Source: an uncultured Dehalococcoidia bacterium (GTDB taxonomy: Bacteria; Chloroflexota; Dehalococcoidia; Lucifugimonadales; UBA1123). Taken from it: a DNA stretch of 64,000 nucleotides. This document shows, one piece after another, positions 61,973 to 64,000 of this stretch. A model generated the notes under the pieces. That model searched no databases. It saw only the letters and a program-made list of their open reading frames with translations, and was not told where the DNA came from. Made by a program: the position numbers and the translations under genes. How positions within the stretch are numbered: the stretch's first letter is position 1; each line of letters starts with the position of its first letter. The stretch lies in assembly GCA_958296105.1 (NCBI GenBank), contig OY282441.1, positions 1,089,800 to 1,153,799 of the forward strand, in the 5' to 3' direction.

Positions 61973-62446
61973 ATGATCGCAGCCAAGCTCGCAGTCTGCA
62001 TCTCGGCGACAGTCATTCTGGCGCTGGCGGGCGTCGGATGCGGCGGCTCGGACAGCGCGCCAGCCACGCCGCCCACGCCAGCCACGTCAGCCGCGCCGCC
62101 CACGCCAGCCACGTCAGCCACGAGCTACGTAACTGGAAGCGTCACATACGCGGAAGACGTTACGCTGTCCGCGGACGTGGTTTTGGAAGTCCTGCTGATG
62201 GACGTAAGCCTGATGGACGTGGCGGCGACCACAATCGCCGAATATGTCGCAGTCAATCCGGGTCAGGTCCCAATCGAGTTCGAGATCGCCTACGACCGCG
62301 CAGACATAGACGAGAGGCTGGACTACGCTATTCAAGCCAGCATCACCGAGGGCGGCAGGCTGCTGTTCACCAACGACACGGTTTACAGTGTCATCACGCG
62401 CGAGAACCCCGATCATGTAGAGATGATGCTGGTGCAAGTGAATTAG
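61973..62446 (+). CDS. YbaY-family lipoprotein
   Basis: 157 residues. Signal peptide with lipobox LAGVGC (Cys23), then a tether of Pro-Thr-Ala repeats (PPTPATSA, twice, from a repeated 33-bp DNA unit), then a YbaY-type domain: VTGSVTYAEDVTLSADVVLEVLLMDVS, VNPGQVPIEFEIAYD and GGRLLFTNDTVYSVIT. Surface-anchored; function unknown, perhaps glycan or envelope related. ATG 61973 follows AGAGAGA. Confidence 0.8.
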   Translation: MIAAKLAVCISATVILALAGVGCGGSDSAPATPPTPATSAAPPTPATSATSYVTGSVTYAEDVTLSADVVLEVLLMDVSLMDVAATTIAEYVAVNPGQVPIEFEIAYDRADIDERLDYAIQASITEGGRLLFTNDTVYSVITRENPDHVEMMLVQVN

Positions 62447-62593
62447 CAGCGCGCTGGCAGCTTACGCCGAACGATCCGTGCGAAGACTATGCGACTATGC
62501 GCGACTATGCCCAAGCCCTGCGGCGGCACGGGTTCGCCATGCCGTGACGCTGTCATCGTGCAGCGTCATGCGATGTTCTTGCGCGCCGCCGTC

Positions 62594-63031
62594 TCAGGCT
62601 TCTTCGGCGTCTCGCCACAGGTGGAAGCCGGTTGCGCCCATGACAGGCACGCTCAGCACGGGGTTGATGAACGCCCACATCATCAGGTGAATCTGTCCAA
62701 CCGCGGCCGGCTCGTTATCCGGGAACAGCGAGTAGAACCAGTTCCAGTAGAACCAGAGCGCCAACAGCAAGGATGCGTAGAACGCTATGTTCGCTTCCAA
62801 GTACTTGCGCGTGACGGGGGCATCGGAGCCGCTGGAAGCCAGATCGCGCTTTCGCGTGAAGTTCACCACAAGCGCAATCACCACGCCCAGCGCCATCGGC
62901 CAGTTCAGAATCACCCACACGGGATAGTCGCCGGAGCTGTTGTCGTACAGCGGGGAGGCGATCCAGTGGACTCCCACCACCAGCGCCATCAGCGCGAGGA
63001 ACACGGCAAGCAACCGTTTCAGTATGATCAT
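62594..63031 (-). CDS. Small membrane protein, paralogue 1
   Basis: 145 residues, four hydrophobic segments (LAVFLALMALVVGVHWIASPLY, VWVILNWPMALGVVIALVVNF, YLEANIAFYASLLLALWFYWNWFY, MMWAFINPVLSVPVMGATGFHLWRD). ATG 63031 follows AAAGGAGATG. No named family recognised. Paralogue of 63191-63625. Confidence 0.75.
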   Translation of the reverse strand: MIILKRLLAVFLALMALVVGVHWIASPLYDNSSGDYPVWVILNWPMALGVVIALVVNFTRKRDLASSGSDAPVTRKYLEANIAFYASLLLALWFYWNWFYSLFPDNEPAAVGQIHLMMWAFINPVLSVPVMGATGFHLWRDAEEA

Positions 63032-63190
63032 CTTTGCATCTCCTTTCCCAGCTTCCGCCCATCCCGTCATATGAACGGGCGCGCGGCTCGGACTGAAACG
63101 ACATAGGATACAGCGTCGTCACGGACGGGAACCCCGATCATGTCAATACGAGGATGGATCCCCACATAGATGTTCTTGCGCGTCGCCGTC

Positions 63191-63625
63191 TCAGGCTTCT
63201 TCGGCGTCTCGCCACAGGTGGAAGCCGGTCGCGCCCATGACAGGCACGCTCAGCACGGGGATGATGAACGCCCACATCATCAGGTGAATCTGTGCAACCG
63301 CGTCAGGCTCGTTATCCGGGAACAGCGAGTAGAACCAGTTCCAATAGAACCAGAGCGTCAGCAGCAGGGATGCGTAGAACGCTATGTTCACTTCCAAGTA
63401 CTTGCGCGTGACAGAGGCGCCGGAGCCGTTGGAATCCAGATCGCGCTTTCGCAAGAAGTTCACCACGAGGACGATCACCACGCCCAGCGCTATCGGCCAG
63501 TCCAGAATCTCCCACACGGGATAGCCGGAGCTGTTGTCGTACAGCGGGGTGGCGATCCAGTTGACTCCCGCCGCCAACGCCGTCAGCGCGAGGAACACGG
63601 CAAGCACTCGTTTCAGTATGCTCAT
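63191..63625 (-). CDS. Small membrane protein, paralogue 2
   Basis: 144 residues, near-identical to the preceding paralogue, with most changes conservative (one residue deleted in NSSGYPVW). Same ribosome site (AAAGGAG) before ATG 63625. Both frames are intact, so purifying selection is likely acting on both copies. Function unknown. Confidence 0.75.
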   Translation of the reverse strand: MSILKRVLAVFLALTALAAGVNWIATPLYDNSSGYPVWEILDWPIALGVVIVLVVNFLRKRDLDSNGSGASVTRKYLEVNIAFYASLLLTLWFYWNWFYSLFPDNEPDAVAQIHLMMWAFIIPVLSVPVMGATGFHLWRDAEEA

Positions 63626-64000
63626 CTTTGCATCTCCTTTCCCAGCCTCCACCCGCCCCGTCAGCGGATGTCGGACATATCCTCGGACACACCATCCAAG
63701 CCGATTTACGGGCGGGCGCGGCTCGGACTGCGTCATGTTAATCTCGGCGCGCGGGGTTTGCTAGGCTGAAGATGCCGCGAATATGCGGCGTTCCGTCTCT
63801 ATCTCTATACATACGGCTGTGGCATACGGCTGTGGCATACGGCTGTGGCGCTGGCTTCCGAATGGGTGGCGCGGTGAAGGTGAAACGGGGAGGGCGCAGG
63901 CAGCTCGTCTGCTGGAACTGAATGGAGTCAATGTGATAGAGATATACTAAAGGCTCACCCTACCTGTGGATGGAAGGTCTATGCAAGCGCCAGCAGCATA
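63626..64000. other. Right-edge region without a called gene
   Basis: Holds the end of the duplication, the 13-bp array and then no recognisable product. ATG 63981, preceded by GGAAGG at about 7 nt and TATACT at 63943-63948, may start a gene that continues past the edge; seven codons are too few to judge. Confidence 0.4.
63810..63848. repeat. 13-bp tandem repeat, 3 copies
   Basis: CATACGGCTGTGG at 63810, 63823 and 63836, perfect. Same period and CATACGGC core as the array at 28745. Confidence 0.9.

Larger units (their letters stand above)
62572..63735. repeat. Tandem segmental duplication (597-bp offset)
   Basis: 62572-63098 and 63169-63735 are about 90% alike by eye and each carries one copy of a small membrane-protein gene. 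The second copy has about 45 extra bp near its right end. A 14-bp word from the YbaY 3' end (ACCCCGATCATGT) reappears at 63131, suggesting the duplicated segment once included that gene's end. Confidence 0.88.

Overview
The window is high-GC, densely packed bacterial DNA. The gene content suggests Chloroflexota, most likely a Dehalococcoidia or SAR202-like lineage. Pointers are the R3H-domain ATPase upstream of tmk, two Uma2-family proteins, many acyl-CoA dehydrogenases and class III CoA-transferases, enolase-superfamily and molybdenum-hydroxylase enzymes, an archaeal-like UppP, lipoproteins with alanine/proline-rich linkers, and frequent TTG/GTG starts. This placement is inference; no rRNA or tRNA gene was seen. 

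Layout: 1-4817 holds a beta-propeller lactonase fragment and a peptide-type ABC importer (binding protein plus two permeases, no ATPase). 4850-5578 is a hairpin-repeat array. 5678-13261 carries an acyl-CoA dehydrogenase, Uma2 proteins, a HAD dehalogenase, a phosphotriesterase-like hydrolase and two MFS exporters. 13277-18265 (minus) is a pdxS-pdxT-GNAT-R3H ATPase-tmk operon behind a good sigma-70 promoter. 19282-24033 (minus) joins a dimethylglycine dehydrogenase-like enzyme, a reductive-dehalogenase-like Fe-S protein and a methylenetetrahydrofolate reductase, suggesting one-carbon flow from N-methyl compounds. 24334-28722 is a CoA-ester catabolic block interrupted by a 13-bp minisatellite. 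28932-36769 is a complete phosphate regulon (phoB-phoR-uppP, pstSCAB, phoU), with two arrays of 11-bp Pho-box repeats before pstS. 37887-38820 pairs an IsdG-type haem oxygenase with ferritin. 

39047-40556 is a visibly AT-richer two-gene insertion that reads as a minimal CBASS anti-phage system (CD-NTase plus Cap15 membrane effector). 40735-53002 holds CoA-transferase, trehalose phosphatase, a molybdenum hydroxylase whose 2Fe-2S subunit sits in a separate operon, a biotin carboxylase, SDRs and an aldo-keto reductase. 54599-58528 (minus) contains an arylsulfotransferase-like propeller, a HindIII-like restriction-modification pair, and the most striking gene of the window. That gene is a thiosulfate sulfurtransferase whose catalytic cysteine codon is an in-frame TGA followed at once by a SECIS-like hairpin, i.e. 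a probable selenoprotein. 58739-64000 has a 1058-residue BNR propeller protein, a YbaY-like lipoprotein and a tandem pair of duplicated small membrane proteins.
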